In this document: piece after piece, positions 1-9,162 of the stretch
Layout of the letters: each line of letters begins with the position of its first letter
Numbering within the stretch: position 1 is the stretch's first letter
Assembly: GCA_028279705.1 (NCBI GenBank)
Contig: JANQNF010000058.1
Location: forward strand, 16,205 to 80,204
DNA from: an archaeon
Lineage (GTDB): Archaea; Aenigmatarchaeota; Aenigmatarchaeia; QMZP01; JAFGSV01
Direction of reading: 5' to 3'
DNA length: 64,000 bases
Program-made: the position numbers and the translations under genes
The notes under the pieces: generated by a model
What the model was told of the DNA's origin: nothing
Databases searched by the model: none
What the model saw: the letters and a program-made list of their open reading frames with translations, nothing else

Positions 1-376
1 GGACAATGACTACGGCCTTCGTTTTTTCAGTAATCTTTGATTCAATATTGACCGGGTCAATATTGAATGTTTTCTCACCAATATCAGCAAAAACCGGTTT
101 TGCCCTGTTGAATAATATGGAGTTTGAGGTTGCTATGAACGTGAACGGCGTTGTTATGACTTCATCATCCTTTTTTATCCCGATTGACTCTAGTCCAAAT
201 TGAAGCGCTGATGTGCCGGACGAGCACGCAACACCATGGCTCGTGCCGATGTATGACGAGAACTTTTCCTCGAACTCAGCAACCTTCTTTCCCTGTACGA
301 CCCTTCCTGATTTGAGCACTTCCACGACTGCGCCTATTTCTTCCTGCCCGATGTCGGGGCTAGCTATTGGAATCAT
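1..376 (-). CDS. DegT/DnrJ/EryC1 family sugar aminotransferase, N-terminal part (runs off the left edge)
   Basis: Reading the complement from the ATG at 376-374 gives about 125 residues without a stop, starting MIPIASPDIGQEEIGAV. The segments SGRVVQGKKVAEFEEKF, GVACSSGTSAL and ITTPFTFIATSNSI are the standard N-terminal pattern of PLP-dependent DegT/DnrJ/EryC1/StrS aminotransferases, which aminate keto-sugars on nucleotide carriers. The catalytic lysine lies beyond the window. The gene diverges from the HMG-CoA synthase gene, with a TATA-like TTTAAAAATA at about 418-428 upstream. The start resembles that of the aminotransferase at 56665. The exact sugar substrate cannot be told. Confidence 0.85.
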   Translation of the reverse strand, partial: MIPIASPDIGQEEIGAVVEVLKSGRVVQGKKVAEFEEKFSSYIGTSHGVACSSGTSALQFGLESIGIKKDDEVITTPFTFIATSNSILFNRAKPVFADIGEKTFNIDPVNIESKITEKTKAVVIV

Positions 377-410
377 ACGAATCTTTCCACTTTATCAATT
401 AAAAGAGTTG

Positions 411-436
411 GGGAGTGTTTAAAAATACATTCTCCC
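411..436. promoter_or_regulatory. Inverted repeat bracketing a TATA-like element
   Basis: GGGAG at 411-415 and CTCCC at 432-436 form inverted arms on either side of the AT-rich core TTTAAAAATA. On the minus strand this core sits at promoter distance from the aminotransferase start at 376. A regulator binding the arms would cover the TATA box. This is a structural observation only; no regulator is identified. Confidence 0.3.
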
Positions 437-484
437 AAATTCGACCCATTTCATGGGATGACTATCGTCGAACTTCCTTGTTAA

Positions 485-496
485 CATTTAAAAAGC
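485..496 (+). promoter_or_regulatory. TATA-like element for the mevalonate-entry operon
   Basis: ATTTAAAAAGC lies about 45-50 nt before the HMG-CoA synthase ATG (538), implying a short leader of roughly 20 nt. The leader carries TGTGGGGATTAT just before the ATG as a possible ribosome binding site. Imperfect inverted arms ACGAT/ATCGT lie within 506-522 in the predicted leader. Confidence 0.45.
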
Positions 497-537
497 ATTG
501 CAGCACGATTAATTAAAATCGTACTTGTGGGGATTAT

Positions 538-1575
538 ATGAAAGCAGGCATAGTCGGTTATGGCGCGTATCTGCCCATGCTCAGGATAAAGGCCGGCAGC
601 ATAGCAAACATATGGAGCCCCGATCCTGAAATTGAGAAAAAGCTCAGTTCAGAGAAGACCGTACCGAACATGGACGAGGATTGCGCGACAATGGCAGTTG
701 AGGCAAGCAGGCGCGCCCTAAAGAGGGCTTGCATTAATCCCGCAGACATCGGCGCTGTCTATGTCGGCTCCGAATCACATCCTTATGTAGTGAAGAGTAC
801 ATCATCGATCGTCGGGGAGGCAGTGGGTGCAACTCCCAACATGATGGCAGCTGACCTCGAATTCGCATGTAAGGCAGGCACTTCTGCACTCCAGATAGTC
901 ATAAGCCATGTCTTATCCGGGAGGATAGAATACGGCCTTGCTGGAGGATCGGACACTGCGCAGGGTAGGCCTGGCGATGCGCTTGAATACACTGCTGCAG
1001 CAGGTTCTGCGATGTTTGTTGTTGGAAAAAAGAATGTGATCGCGAACGTTGACGAGACATTTTCATACGTTACCGACACTCCCGATTTCTGGAGAAGGGA
1101 GGCAGAAGAGTTTCCAAGGCACGGTGGCAGGTTCACAGGAGAGCCGGCATACTTCAAGCACATACTGGGTGCCACAAAAGGTATACTGGAAAAGACAGGC
1201 ACGACTGTCAAGGATTATGATTACTTTGTCTTCCACCAGCCCAATGCAAAATTCCCGCTGACAGCAGCAAAGATGCTTGGCATTCCGGAAGAGAAGGTTT
1301 CAACTGGTTTGCTCTTCCCGAAAATAGGCAATACTTATTCGGCAGCTTCGATACTTGGTTTATGCGCGGTTCTTGACACCGCAACCCCCGGAAGCAGGGT
1401 ACTAGTCACTTCCTTTGGATCAGGTGCTGGGTCAGACTCGATTACTTTCACGGTCACTGACAACATAGATGAAGTGAGGCAGAAGGCAGCCACTGTGAGC
1501 AAAATACTTGAAAACAAGGAATATGTCGAATATGCACAGTATGCCAGGTACAAGGAGAAAATAAAGGGTGTTTGA
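538..1575 (+). CDS. Hydroxymethylglutaryl-CoA synthase (archaeal type)
   Basis: 345 residues, the usual length for archaeal HMG-CoA synthase, which condenses acetoacetyl-CoA with acetyl-CoA at the entry to the mevalonate pathway for archaeal lipids. The thiolase-fold opening [13 protein letters not shown] is intact. Catalytic candidates in expected contexts are Glu79 in GSESHP, Cys111 in [11 protein letters not shown] and His233 in [10 protein letters not shown]. It heads a tight three-gene operon with a thiolase (2 nt gap) and a zinc-ribbon DUF35 protein. In methanogenic archaea these three products form a substrate-channelling complex, and the same arrangement here supports the same role. 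The ATG at 538 follows a G-rich leader. Confidence 0.95.
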   Translation: MKAGIVGYGAYLPMLRIKAGSIANIWSPDPEIEKKLSSEKTVPNMDEDCATMAVEASRRALKRACINPADIGAVYVGSESHPYVVKSTSSIVGEAVGATPNMMAADLEFACKAGTSALQIVISHVLSGRIEYGLAGGSDTAQGRPGDALEYTAAAGSAMFVVGKKNVIANVDETFSYVTDTPDFWRREAEEFPRHGGRFTGEPAYFKHILGATKGILEKTGTTVKDYDYFVFHQPNAKFPLTAAKMLGIPEEKVSTGLLFPKIGNTYSAASILGLCAVLDTATPGSRVLVTSFGSGAGSDSITFTVTDNIDEVRQKAATVSKILENKEYVEYAQYARYKEKIKGV

Positions 1576-1577
1576 TC

Positions 1578-2747
1578 ATGAACAGGGATGTTGCAATAGT
1601 CGGCGTCGGGATGACTAAATTCGGCGAGCACTGGAAGAAAGGACTAAAGGAACTCATAACAGAGGCCGGCGTGAAGGCGGTTGAGGATGCAGGCATTTCA
1701 GGAAAGGACATACAGCTCATAGTCGGTGGTAGCATGTCTTCTGGCATGTTCGTAGGCCAGGAGCACACCGGAGCACTGTTTACTGATTATCTGGGACTCA
1801 GTCCCGTGCCAGCGATAAGGACAGAAGCCGCGTGCGCTTCGTCTTCTGTCGCACTGACTACGGGAACGATGGCCGTTCAGTCCGGCAGGTACGATTGTGT
1901 AGTTGTCGGCGGGGTTGAGAAGATGACTGATGTTTACGGAAACCTTGCAACGACTGCGCTTGCTGGTGCAATGGACAGGGACAACGAGGCACACTTCGGG
2001 CTTACATTCCCGGGAGTCTATGCGCTCATGGCACAGAGGCACATGCACCAGTATGGTACCACGAGAGAGCAGATAGCCATGGTTGCTGTCAAGAACCACG
2101 AGAATGCGATGCACAATCCCAATGCCCAGTTCCACCGGAAGATATGTGTCGAATCTGTTTTGAAGTCTGCACTTGTTTCGGATCCGCTCAGGCTGCTTGA
2201 CTGCTCACCGATAGCAGACGGCGCTGCGGCACTTATACTGGTTCCTGCAGAGCATGCCAAGAAGTACACGGACACACCAATATACATAAGGGCATCTTCT
2301 CAGGCTTCTGATACACTGAGTCTTTACATGAGGCCTGACATAACTACGGTTGGCGCCACGATAAGCGCCGTTCAGAATGCTTACAAGCAGTCGGGACTGA
2401 AGCCTGAAGACATTCATTTTGCCGAGGTGCATGACTGTTTCACCATAAACGAGATAATAGCAAGCGAGGACCTTGGTTTCTGCAAGAAGGGTGAAGGCGG
2501 AAGGCTTGTGCAGAGCGGCGAAACCGCAATCGGTGGAAAAATCCCGATCAATCCGTCCGGTGGACTCAAGGCCAAAGGTCACCCTGTCGGTGCCACGGGC
2601 GCTGCACAGGCTGTAGAGATAGTAGAACAACTTAGAGGAGAAGCTGGTGGAAGGCAGGTGAAGGGCGCAGAAAACGGTCTTGCCCACAACGTAGGCGGCT
2701 CCGGCTCAACCGTGGTTGTCCACATGCTGTCGAGGAACAGGAAGTGA
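1578..2747 (+). CDS. Archaeal acetyl-CoA C-acetyltransferase (thiolase)
   Basis: 389 residues from the ATG at 1578, 2 nt after the HMG-CoA synthase stop; a TTG two codons earlier is possible but less likely. Makes acetoacetyl-CoA for the upstream synthase. Thiolase landmarks are the nucleophilic Cys in [15 protein letters not shown], the HDCF motif in [12 protein letters not shown], and the C-terminal [17 protein letters not shown] with its active-site His. The sequence belongs to the SCP-x-like archaeal thiolases rather than to bacterial PhaA-type enzymes. The stop overlaps the possible GTG start of the next gene. Confidence 0.94.
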   Translation: MNRDVAIVGVGMTKFGEHWKKGLKELITEAGVKAVEDAGISGKDIQLIVGGSMSSGMFVGQEHTGALFTDYLGLSPVPAIRTEAACASSSVALTTGTMAVQSGRYDCVVVGGVEKMTDVYGNLATTALAGAMDRDNEAHFGLTFPGVYALMAQRHMHQYGTTREQIAMVAVKNHENAMHNPNAQFHRKICVESVLKSALVSDPLRLLDCSPIADGAAALILVPAEHAKKYTDTPIYIRASSQASDTLSLYMRPDITTVGATISAVQNAYKQSGLKPEDIHFAEVHDCFTINEIIASEDLGFCKKGEGGRLVQSGETAIGGKIPINPSGGLKAKGHPVGATGAAQAVEIVEQLRGEAGGRQVKGAENGLAHNVGGSGSTVVVHMLSRNRK

Positions 2748-2752
2748 TTATC

Positions 2753-3160
2753 ATGACGACTGAAAAAGCCGTTGCACATCATTGGAGGAAGTTTAAGGAA
2801 CGGTACGGTCTGGTAGGTTCCAAGTGTGATAGCTGCAATTCGTATTTCTTTCCAACAAGTACGATATGCCCAAAGTGCAGGAGAAAGGGGAATGTCAAGG
2901 AGCATTCATTTTCAGGAAAGGGCAAAGTATTCTCCCACACGACCATAAGGGTTGCACCCGAAGGGTTCGAAGCGTATGCACCCTACGTGATAGCGATAAT
3001 AGAACTTGACGAGGGCGCAAAGGTGGTTTCCCAGGTAGTCGACTGCAAACCCGAAGACGTGAAGATAGGCATGCCCGTTGAGGTGTGCTTCAGAAAGATC
3101 AGGGAGGAGGGCAAGTCCGGTCTCGTTCTTTACGGTTTCAAGTTCAAGCCAGTTCTGTAG
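2753..3160 (+). CDS. DUF35 OB-fold/zinc-ribbon partner of HMG-CoA synthase and thiolase
   Basis: About 135 residues. The N-terminal half carries a rubredoxin-like zinc ribbon with paired cysteines (CDSCNSYFFP then ICPKCRR). The C-terminal half is an OB fold (FSGKGKVFSHTTIR, PYVIAIIELDEGAKVVSQV). In characterised archaeal complexes this protein bridges thiolase and HMG-CoA synthase and binds CoA, shuttling acetoacetyl-CoA. The start is either GTG at 2744, overlapping the thiolase stop, or ATG at 2753; I prefer the ATG because GTGATT then acts as its ribosome binding site. Confidence 0.92.
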   Translation: MTTEKAVAHHWRKFKERYGLVGSKCDSCNSYFFPTSTICPKCRRKGNVKEHSFSGKGKVFSHTTIRVAPEGFEAYAPYVIAIIELDEGAKVVSQVVDCKPEDVKIGMPVEVCFRKIREEGKSGLVLYGFKFKPVL

Positions 3161-3200
3161 AGAAGCGAAGTTTTATTAAGAACAGGCCTCTTTCTTATAC

Positions 3201-4133
3201 ATGGATAACTTATCCATATTTTCACTGCAAGAAGATTTCTCAATATATTTCCAGCCTGAGCTGCTTAACGTAGTGGAAGAGTCTTCATTGGATGATAGGG
3301 AGGAGGAAGACGAGACTTCAAGGAAAGTGTACGACGAAGCAGACGTGGACTTGAGGGAATCCTACAACGTCAGGTTCAACCAGGAACTCAACGGCTTCTA
3401 CACTGACGACGAAGGAAACATCAGGGACGAGAATAGCATTAAATATGACGATCTCCAGCCGGATGCTTTTGAAAATGCCGAAAAGACGATGCTGCTTGCA
3501 GATAATATCATCATCGACCCGCTTGAGCACAGCAACGTAAATTACACAGATGCTGACATCAACACTTACCTGGAACAGATGGGCATCCACGATGCCACTG
3601 CCAAATACAAAGACAGCGTTCTTACAATGGATTATGGCGGTGGAGGCTCGATAGGGGGGCAGGCTACATACCAGAGGATAGTATTTGAGGCCGATGCCGA
3701 TGGTGAAAGTGTATACGAACTGACAATGAGAAAACTCGGTGAAGCAGGGATTGAATTTTCCACAGTTTACGATTCTGGCCTGGGCACAATGCTTTTCGAT
3801 TCCATAAACGGGAAGGGTGAGGATGTCGAAAAAGACGATGCTGGTTATCTTCACCATTCCATTTCATCCGGGGACGGGGGGAATTTCAACGAGTTCTACG
3901 TGGATGGTGCAATAGGATCTGATGCGGTGGACAAGCAACTTCTTGACAAGGGCGCTGTTATAGAATGGAGATATGCAGAAGAGACAGACGGGTCTTGTGG
4001 TGGCTGCCCGGATTTCGACACAGTAAGGACGCTGGTCGAATACGGTTCTGCCCTTCAGGGGGCACCGACTATGAATTCACCACCAGGTTTCCAGGTAACA
4101 CCATTCCAGCAGGACAGTTTCATGTACATGTGA
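3201..4133 (+). CDS. Unrecognised acidic protein with a C-terminal DUF4430-like segment
   Basis: 310 residues, strongly acidic in the first 120 (DDREEEDETSRK, DEADVDLRES). No signal peptide or membrane segment is visible, so it is probably cytoplasmic. Residues about 165-265 read like the DUF4430/transcobalamin C-terminal-like fold: a Gly-rich lead-in, then NFNEFYVDGAIGSDAVDKQLL and DKGAVIEWRYAEE, resembling that family's yyvNG and dGDvieWrY signatures. DGSCGGCPDFDTV holds three cysteines that could bind metal. It starts 40 nt after the DUF35 gene and is probably read from the same strand. The DUF4430 resemblance is by eye; no function is proposed. Confidence 0.6.
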   Translation: MDNLSIFSLQEDFSIYFQPELLNVVEESSLDDREEEDETSRKVYDEADVDLRESYNVRFNQELNGFYTDDEGNIRDENSIKYDDLQPDAFENAEKTMLLADNIIIDPLEHSNVNYTDADINTYLEQMGIHDATAKYKDSVLTMDYGGGGSIGGQATYQRIVFEADADGESVYELTMRKLGEAGIEFSTVYDSGLGTMLFDSINGKGEDVEKDDAGYLHHSISSGDGGNFNEFYVDGAIGSDAVDKQLLDKGAVIEWRYAEETDGSCGGCPDFDTVRTLVEYGSALQGAPTMNSPPGFQVTPFQQDSFMYM

Positions 4134-4143
4134 ATGAACGGGT

Positions 4144-4716
4144 TCATTCAAATAGCGTCAGCGCGGCTGCTACAGCGCCTTTTTCAGCGCCTGCCTTGCT
4201 CTCTGCGCTTGACAGAATTATGACATCACCGTCGCCTGGTTCCATGCGATCTTTCACTTTACCCAGATATCCAAGCGAATGGTCCTCAAGACCCGGAACC
4301 ACGATCTCACCCTTCCTTATTATCGTCGTCATGATACTTGAGTCGAATTTCACACCAGCATCCCTTTGCTTTATACCATTTTTTACGTGCCCTGCAGCTT
4401 TCTTTATTCTTAGCACGGTCGTGGGTTTCTTTGAAAATTCTGGCATTTCCATTTCACTCATTTCCATTTCAAACGAAAACACATCATTGCACTTCTTTGT
4501 GGGCATGACACCCAGGGTATCCTGGACGATGAGACCTTTTGCTTTCAGGAAGCTCATCATGGTCTTCACGGTTGCTTCGCCGAGGTGAAGCTTTTTCATA
4601 AGTGCCGTTCGGCCTGCCGGCTTCCCCCGCGTCAAGAGTATGAGCCTCACGACATCGGTAATGTCATAACCTGACCTGCGGTCAATCTTAAGGTCTTTCC
4701 AGCATGAAGAAGTCAT
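4144..4716 (-). CDS. Archaeal winged-HTH protein, DUF4443-like
   Basis: 190 residues. The first 70 form a winged-helix pattern (DVVRLILLTRGKPAGRTALM, then LGEATVKTMMSFLKAKGLI). The remainder is a beta-rich domain (TTIIRKGEIVVPGLEDH, DGDVIILSSAESKAGAEKGA). This two-part layout resembles archaeal DUF4443 proteins, presumed DNA-binding regulators that sense an unknown ligand. The ATG overlaps the stop of the upstream flavoprotein gene (ATGA), so the two are translationally coupled. Family assignment is from memory of the architecture; the ligand is unknown. Confidence 0.6.
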   Translation of the reverse strand: MTSSCWKDLKIDRRSGYDITDVVRLILLTRGKPAGRTALMKKLHLGEATVKTMMSFLKAKGLIVQDTLGVMPTKKCNDVFSFEMEMSEMEMPEFSKKPTTVLRIKKAAGHVKNGIKQRDAGVKFDSSIMTTIIRKGEIVVPGLEDHSLGYLGKVKDRMEPGDGDVIILSSAESKAGAEKGAVAAALTLFE

Positions 4717-5786
4717 AGTAAAAAACCACCCATTTTCATGATACTTGAAACAGGGAAATCGAAGTCTATATCATCACCCTTATGCTTCATGCTTTCTATC
4801 CTGTCCATGATCGAACCGAGTGCTTTCAGTTCAAGGTCCTTGTAAAACTCCCTCATCATAATACCTGCCCTTATATCCTCGTAGAGCTTCTCTTTCCACA
4901 GTGATTCGTATTCATAAAACCCATCAAATTTACCCTTTTCACTGGCTTTGCAGATCGTTTCTGCCGCGCATTTTGCAGCAATCATGCCATAAGTTATGCC
5001 ACCGCCTGACCATGGCTTTGTCTGGCATGCGGCATCACCGACGAGAATCGTTCTGTCAGCATACGTCTTTGCAATCCCTACAGGTACAGGACTTGCACTT
5101 CTTCCTGAAATAACTTTGTCGTCCAGGCTGAAGAATTTTTTCAGTACCGGAAAGCTCAGTGCATGTCCTATGCAACCGAATTCCGTCTGGTCACCTCTTG
5201 GAATCTTCCAGAAGAAACCGTCTTTTACAAGACTCTTGTCAAACCACATTTCAACATTATCCGAATTATCCGAAACGTCGGTATATGCTATGATACCGTT
5301 TAAAACTTCATTTGGTTTTGATCCAAGCGACCTTGAGACCACTGATCGCGCACCGTCACAGCCTGCAAGCATTTTTGATTCAAAGACGTGCCTTGCGGTC
5401 TTTACAGATGCACAGTCGCGGGAAAACGAGACTGACAGAGCCTTTTCACCATATCTAATTTCAGCACCTTTTGACAGCGCATAGTCAGCCAATCTTTTGT
5501 CTAGTGCGTCCCGGTCGAGCACGTAAGCTGCGGTCCCACTTTTCCTGAATTCGAATTCCTTTCCCATGAAGTGTATTATGGCCCCCTTCACCATATGTTC
5601 AACCAGGCCACTTTTTTTCACAGCTTGTGGGAGCATTTCCATAAGCCTTGGCGACACGAGGCCCGAGCAGGACTTTTTTCCAGCTTCGCTGTCCTCTTCG
5701 AGGACGGTCACGCCAATCTTTTTGGCACATAGTGACGCAAGGTACGAACCTACTGGTCCTGCGCCGACAATCGTGAGATCGTGCAT
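4713..5786 (-). CDS. Geranylgeranyl-reductase family FAD-dependent oxidoreductase
   Basis: 357 residues from the ATG at 5786, which begins MHDLTIVGAGPVGSYLA, a Rossmann GxGxxG FAD-binding motif right at the N-terminus. KKSCSGLVSPRL, GCDGARSVVSR (the DG motif) and ILVGDAACQTKPWSGGGITYG (the second FAD motif) are typical of the family that saturates archaeal isoprenoid lipid chains or quinone tails. An upstream in-frame extension exists but would place 16 hydrophobic residues before the FAD motif and read through the promoter. A TATA-like sequence at 5809-5818 lies about 25 nt before this ATG, suggesting a leaderless mRNA. The precise substrate is not determined. Confidence 0.85.
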   Translation of the reverse strand: MHDLTIVGAGPVGSYLASLCAKKIGVTVLEEDSEAGKKSCSGLVSPRLMEMLPQAVKKSGLVEHMVKGAIIHFMGKEFEFRKSGTAAYVLDRDALDKRLADYALSKGAEIRYGEKALSVSFSRDCASVKTARHVFESKMLAGCDGARSVVSRSLGSKPNEVLNGIIAYTDVSDNSDNVEMWFDKSLVKDGFFWKIPRGDQTEFGCIGHALSFPVLKKFFSLDDKVISGRSASPVPVGIAKTYADRTILVGDAACQTKPWSGGGITYGMIAAKCAAETICKASEKGKFDGFYEYESLWKEKLYEDIRAGIMMREFYKDLELKALGSIMDRIESMKHKGDDIDFDFPVSSIMKMGGFLL

Positions 5787-5808
5787 ACACTTAATAAAAA
5801 CAGTAGCA

Positions 5809-5819
5809 TTAAAATATAC
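5809..5819. promoter_or_regulatory. Single AT-rich core serving two divergent leaderless genes
   Basis: ATTAAAATATA reads as a TATA box on both strands. Its centre is about 27 nt from the flavoprotein ATG (5786, minus) and about 26 nt from the SecF GTG (5840, plus). That is the archaeal TATA-to-start distance in both directions, so one element may direct two leaderless transcripts. Confidence 0.5.
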
Positions 5820-5839
5820 AAAACTAAAACTCATGATTG

Positions 5840-6733
5840 GTGATTACGACGTCAAATGATTACAAGATCAATGTGAAGGGGATAGAATTCGACTACAGGG
5901 TACTCATGGTAGTACCCCTATTGATGCTGCTGATCTCGGTCGGGTTCATGGTAAACAAATACTCGCAGACCGGGGAGTGGTTCGAGCGGAGCATAGAACT
6001 GAGAGGCGGCACGCTTCTTAACATACAGACAGACGGTGAGGTCTCGGTCCCTTTGATAGAGGACATACTGTCAGACGAGTTCGGTTCGATATCCGTTAGG
6101 AGTTTCAGGGGATTTGGTACCCACGGCGCATCCATACAGATGGACGCAAGCGTCGATTATGAAGAAGTCATAGAAAGGCTGGAAGATGGAGGAGTCGGCG
6201 TGCAGGACTTTTCGCTGGAGAACGTTGGTTCTTCGCTGAGTTCGGTTTTCTGGTCACAGGCTCAGACTGGCATAATAATAGCATTCATCATGATGGGCAT
6301 AATAGCATTCATCGTCTTTAGGACTTTCATACCGTCCATTGCTATAATAATGTCTGCTGCCTCTGACATAATAATAACGCTTGCAGTCATGCAGGTCTTT
6401 GGTATAGAGTTTTCGCTTGCATCACTTGGTGCGCTTCTCATGCTCATAGGTTATTCCGTGGACACGGACATAATGCTTACAAGCAGGCTCCTGAGGGATA
6501 CAGAACACGGCATAAGCATGAAGGACAAGATAATGCGTGCTCTTAAAACAGGACTTACCATGTCATTTACAAGCATTGGTGCCATGGCGGCCTTGCTTAT
6601 CATACCGCTTCCTGCAGTCCTGGTCGAGATAGCGTCTGTGATAATGATAGGACTCTCAATAGACATCATAAACACGTGGTTCTTCAACTCTGTCATACTC
6701 AGGTGGTATTGTGAATCGAGGGGTGTTTCCTGA
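5840..6733 (+). CDS. secF: Protein-export membrane protein SecF
   Basis: About 297 residues. An N-terminal membrane segment (RVLMVVPLLMLLISVGFMV) is followed by an external domain with the ELRGGTLLNIQ motif of SecF, then a cluster of five hydrophobic segments including LGALLMLIGYSVDTDIMLTSR, the conserved SecF/RND core. SecDF assists late steps of Sec translocation, probably using the ion gradient. The GTG at 5840 fits the upstream TATA distance; a TTG at 5837 is in frame. The stop overlaps the SecD ATG (ATGA). Archaea place secF before secD, as here. Confidence 0.93.
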   Translation: MITTSNDYKINVKGIEFDYRVLMVVPLLMLLISVGFMVNKYSQTGEWFERSIELRGGTLLNIQTDGEVSVPLIEDILSDEFGSISVRSFRGFGTHGASIQMDASVDYEEVIERLEDGGVGVQDFSLENVGSSLSSVFWSQAQTGIIIAFIMMGIIAFIVFRTFIPSIAIIMSAASDIIITLAVMQVFGIEFSLASLGALLMLIGYSVDTDIMLTSRLLRDTEHGISMKDKIMRALKTGLTMSFTSIGAMAALLIIPLPAVLVEIASVIMIGLSIDIINTWFFNSVILRWYCESRGVS

Positions 6734-8541
6734 TGCTTAAGTACTGGAGGATATGGCTGCTTCTCATCGTGGTAATGGGATCCTTATTTGCCATAGGGTT
6801 CAGTGACAGGAGGTACGGCGTCGAGGTCGTTTACGTCACAAAGGATTCGCCGGCTTTTGGTAAGCTTGAGCAGGGCATGATAATATCGAGCATAAACGGC
6901 GTTCAGGTGCGCGACATTGACGGCTGGAATGAAATGGCAGGTAGTGTGACAGGGGACGTCATAGTGATTGCAGACAATAGCGAGTATGATTTTTTCGTCA
7001 ATGAGACGCTTGGAATAGAAGCCCAGCCAGTCGAGCGGCTTAATCTGGATTTCGGCCTCGATTTGCGCGGCGGTACAAGGATAATACTAAAGCCCACCGT
7101 AAATGCGACGAGGCAGATGATAGACCAGGTCATAGGCACTCTTCAGACAAGGATAAACATCTACGGCCTAAAGGAGATAAAGTTCTTCCCTGTGGAGTCC
7201 CCGGATGGATGGTATGTGCAGATAGAGGCAACAGGCCTTAGTTCGGACGTCGTGGATGACCTTCTCGCTTCCAAGGGGTTGTTTGTTGCCAAGATATCAA
7301 AGCCTGTTGAACTCCGGGAAGGCAGCGGGACCATAAAGCTTCTTGAAAACAGCTACGGGATAGAAGTACTCAACAATACCGTGATTGTAGACGGCAAGAC
7401 AGTCCCCGATAACGGATCGTTTATCCTTGAAGGTATAAAATTCGATCTTGGGAACAGGACGAGCGGCCAGATAGTTCTCATGGGCACTGTCTATGAAGGC
7501 CCTGACATAGAACTCATATACACTGACCCGCAGCATTCAGGGCTCGTACCGCTTGGAAACTTCTACAGGTTCTACTTCACGGTCCTTGTCTCAGCAGACG
7601 GTGCCGAGAGGTTTGCCAAAGTAACATCGGGAATTCCAAGCCAGCTTGATCTGGACAGCGGTGATTATTACCTCAAGGACTGCAGCATTTATCTTTATCT
7701 CGACGACGACCTTCAGTCGACCCTTCGCATAGCCTCTTCTCTTGGCGGGCAGGCATATTCGACCCCTCAAATTGAAGGCGGCAGGGAAAAAAGAGAAGAT
7801 GCGCTGGAGGAAAAACTGAGGCTTCAGACAATACTTCGTTCAGGATCGCTTCCCGTGAGCATGGAAACATCATCAATATCCATAATATCACCAACACTTG
7901 GTGCAAATTTCATAGAGTCTGCACTTCTTGCAGGACTTGCCGCTGGCGCGGCGGTCATTTTGATAATATTCATACGTTACAGGAGTCTCAGGGTAGGCAT
8001 ACCACTCGTCCTTACGGGACTTTCAGAAGCCGTGATAATACTTGGAATATCCGCATCAGGGACATATGACAGCGGCGTCTGGGGAGGCGTGCTCCTTGCA
8101 AATCTCTTCATAATAAGCCTTGCCTGGTGGAAACTCAGGGAATCAGACGCCTCGGCATGGGCAGGCGCCATACTCATACCAATGCTTGGTCTAATGAGCT
8201 GGAACATAGACCTTCCTGCAATAGGTGGCATCATAGCTGCAATAGGCGTCGGCGTGGACCAGATGGTGGTCATAGCAGACGAGACGCTTGGCGGTAAACG
8301 TGTAATGAGGAAGATATATACGCTCAAGGAAAAGATAGGAAAGGCATTCTTCATAATTTTCACTGCAGCAGCAACCACGACCGCTGCACTGCTTCCGCTG
8401 CTCTTCGTTGCGGCAGGAGTGTTCATCAGGGGATTTGTGATAACGACGATAGTAGGTATACTGGTAGGCATACTCGTATCAAGGCCAGCTTACGCAAAGA
8501 TAGTAGAATTCAGTGCAGACAAGATACGAAGAGAAGACTGA
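6733..8541 (+). CDS. secD: Protein-export membrane protein SecD
   Basis: 602 residues, longer than SecF because of its large external domain. An N-terminal membrane segment (IWLLLIVVMGSLFAIGF) is followed by a region resembling a PDZ-like loop (AFGKLEQGMIISSINGVQV). The SecD signature LDFGLDLRGGTRIIL follows, then the P1-type external domain, and a C-terminal bundle of hydrophobic segments with IAAIGVGVDQMVVIADE. Translationally coupled to SecF by a 1-base overlap. Works with SecYE and SecF to export proteins such as the surface protein at the right edge. Confidence 0.93.
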   Translation: MLKYWRIWLLLIVVMGSLFAIGFSDRRYGVEVVYVTKDSPAFGKLEQGMIISSINGVQVRDIDGWNEMAGSVTGDVIVIADNSEYDFFVNETLGIEAQPVERLNLDFGLDLRGGTRIILKPTVNATRQMIDQVIGTLQTRINIYGLKEIKFFPVESPDGWYVQIEATGLSSDVVDDLLASKGLFVAKISKPVELREGSGTIKLLENSYGIEVLNNTVIVDGKTVPDNGSFILEGIKFDLGNRTSGQIVLMGTVYEGPDIELIYTDPQHSGLVPLGNFYRFYFTVLVSADGAERFAKVTSGIPSQLDLDSGDYYLKDCSIYLYLDDDLQSTLRIASSLGGQAYSTPQIEGGREKREDALEEKLRLQTILRSGSLPVSMETSSISIISPTLGANFIESALLAGLAAGAAVILIIFIRYRSLRVGIPLVLTGLSEAVIILGISASGTYDSGVWGGVLLANLFIISLAWWKLRESDASAWAGAILIPMLGLMSWNIDLPAIGGIIAAIGVGVDQMVVIADETLGGKRVMRKIYTLKEKIGKAFFIIFTAAATTTAALLPLLFVAAGVFIRGFVITTIVGILVGILVSRPAYAKIVEFSADKIRRED

Positions 8542-9111
8542 TCAACCGATCGTCCATGCACCGCTTTTTACGCGGCTGACGTTACCCGACAGCTCTACGA
8601 CATCGCTTATCCTGATGTCACCGTAGAAATCGTATATTTCAAGCTTGTCGTTCGTTGCGGAAATGTTTGTCTTGTCACTGCTCACGACGAAGTTCATGTC
8701 ATCGAGAACGAGGCTTGTTATTCTGACGTCGGTTATCAGGACGTCCCTGAGATTCAGGTCAAGCTCGAAATCAGATTCAGCGTATGATAGACTTGTAGTG
8801 TTTCTTGCCAGATTTACCCCAAGCATGCCCTTGAAATTCTTTATGGATGAGCTGTTTGCAGTGATGTTTACGGGACTTGACATTTCAAGTTCGATACTTC
8901 TTGCCTGCAGTTTTATCACAACTTCGGTCGTGGTCTTTTCGGGTGTTGTGAAAAGAGAACCAAATGGTGCACCGTCCATCCAGTCACCGAGGCTTCCAGT
9001 AGAATTTAAGAACATGTCCTTTACGCCACTGTTGCTCACCAGTGCAGAAGACGTGACTATCAATATGGCAAACAGTGCGGCAAGAATTTTCCACTCGAAC
9101 AGCCCTTTCAT
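8542..9111 (-). CDS. Membrane-anchored hypothetical protein
   Basis: 189 residues with one N-terminal hydrophobic segment (ILAALFAILIVTSSALV) that would act as an uncleaved anchor or signal peptide. The rest is predicted outside the cell, beta-rich, with several N-X-S/T sequons (NITANSS, NTTS, NISA, NVSR). The repeated pattern of short hydrophobic strands (DLNLRDVLITDVRITSLVLDD) suggests an LptA-like or beta-helical fold, but I recognise no family. It converges end to end with secD and diverges from the DUF1512 gene. It may be a small extracytoplasmic factor; function unknown. Confidence 0.65.
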   Translation of the reverse strand: MKGLFEWKILAALFAILIVTSSALVSNSGVKDMFLNSTGSLGDWMDGAPFGSLFTTPEKTTTEVVIKLQARSIELEMSSPVNITANSSSIKNFKGMLGVNLARNTTSLSYAESDFELDLNLRDVLITDVRITSLVLDDMNFVVSSDKTNISATNDKLEIYDFYGDIRISDVVELSGNVSRVKSGAWTIG

Positions 9112-9162
9112 ACGGAGACCCCAATTAACTTTTGCATGTTGACATTTAAGCTTTTATTGATC

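Noticed and set aside
2205..2687. A 160-residue minus-strand frame inside the thiolase gene
   Set aside because: Antisense to a strongly conserved enzyme, with no family resemblance.
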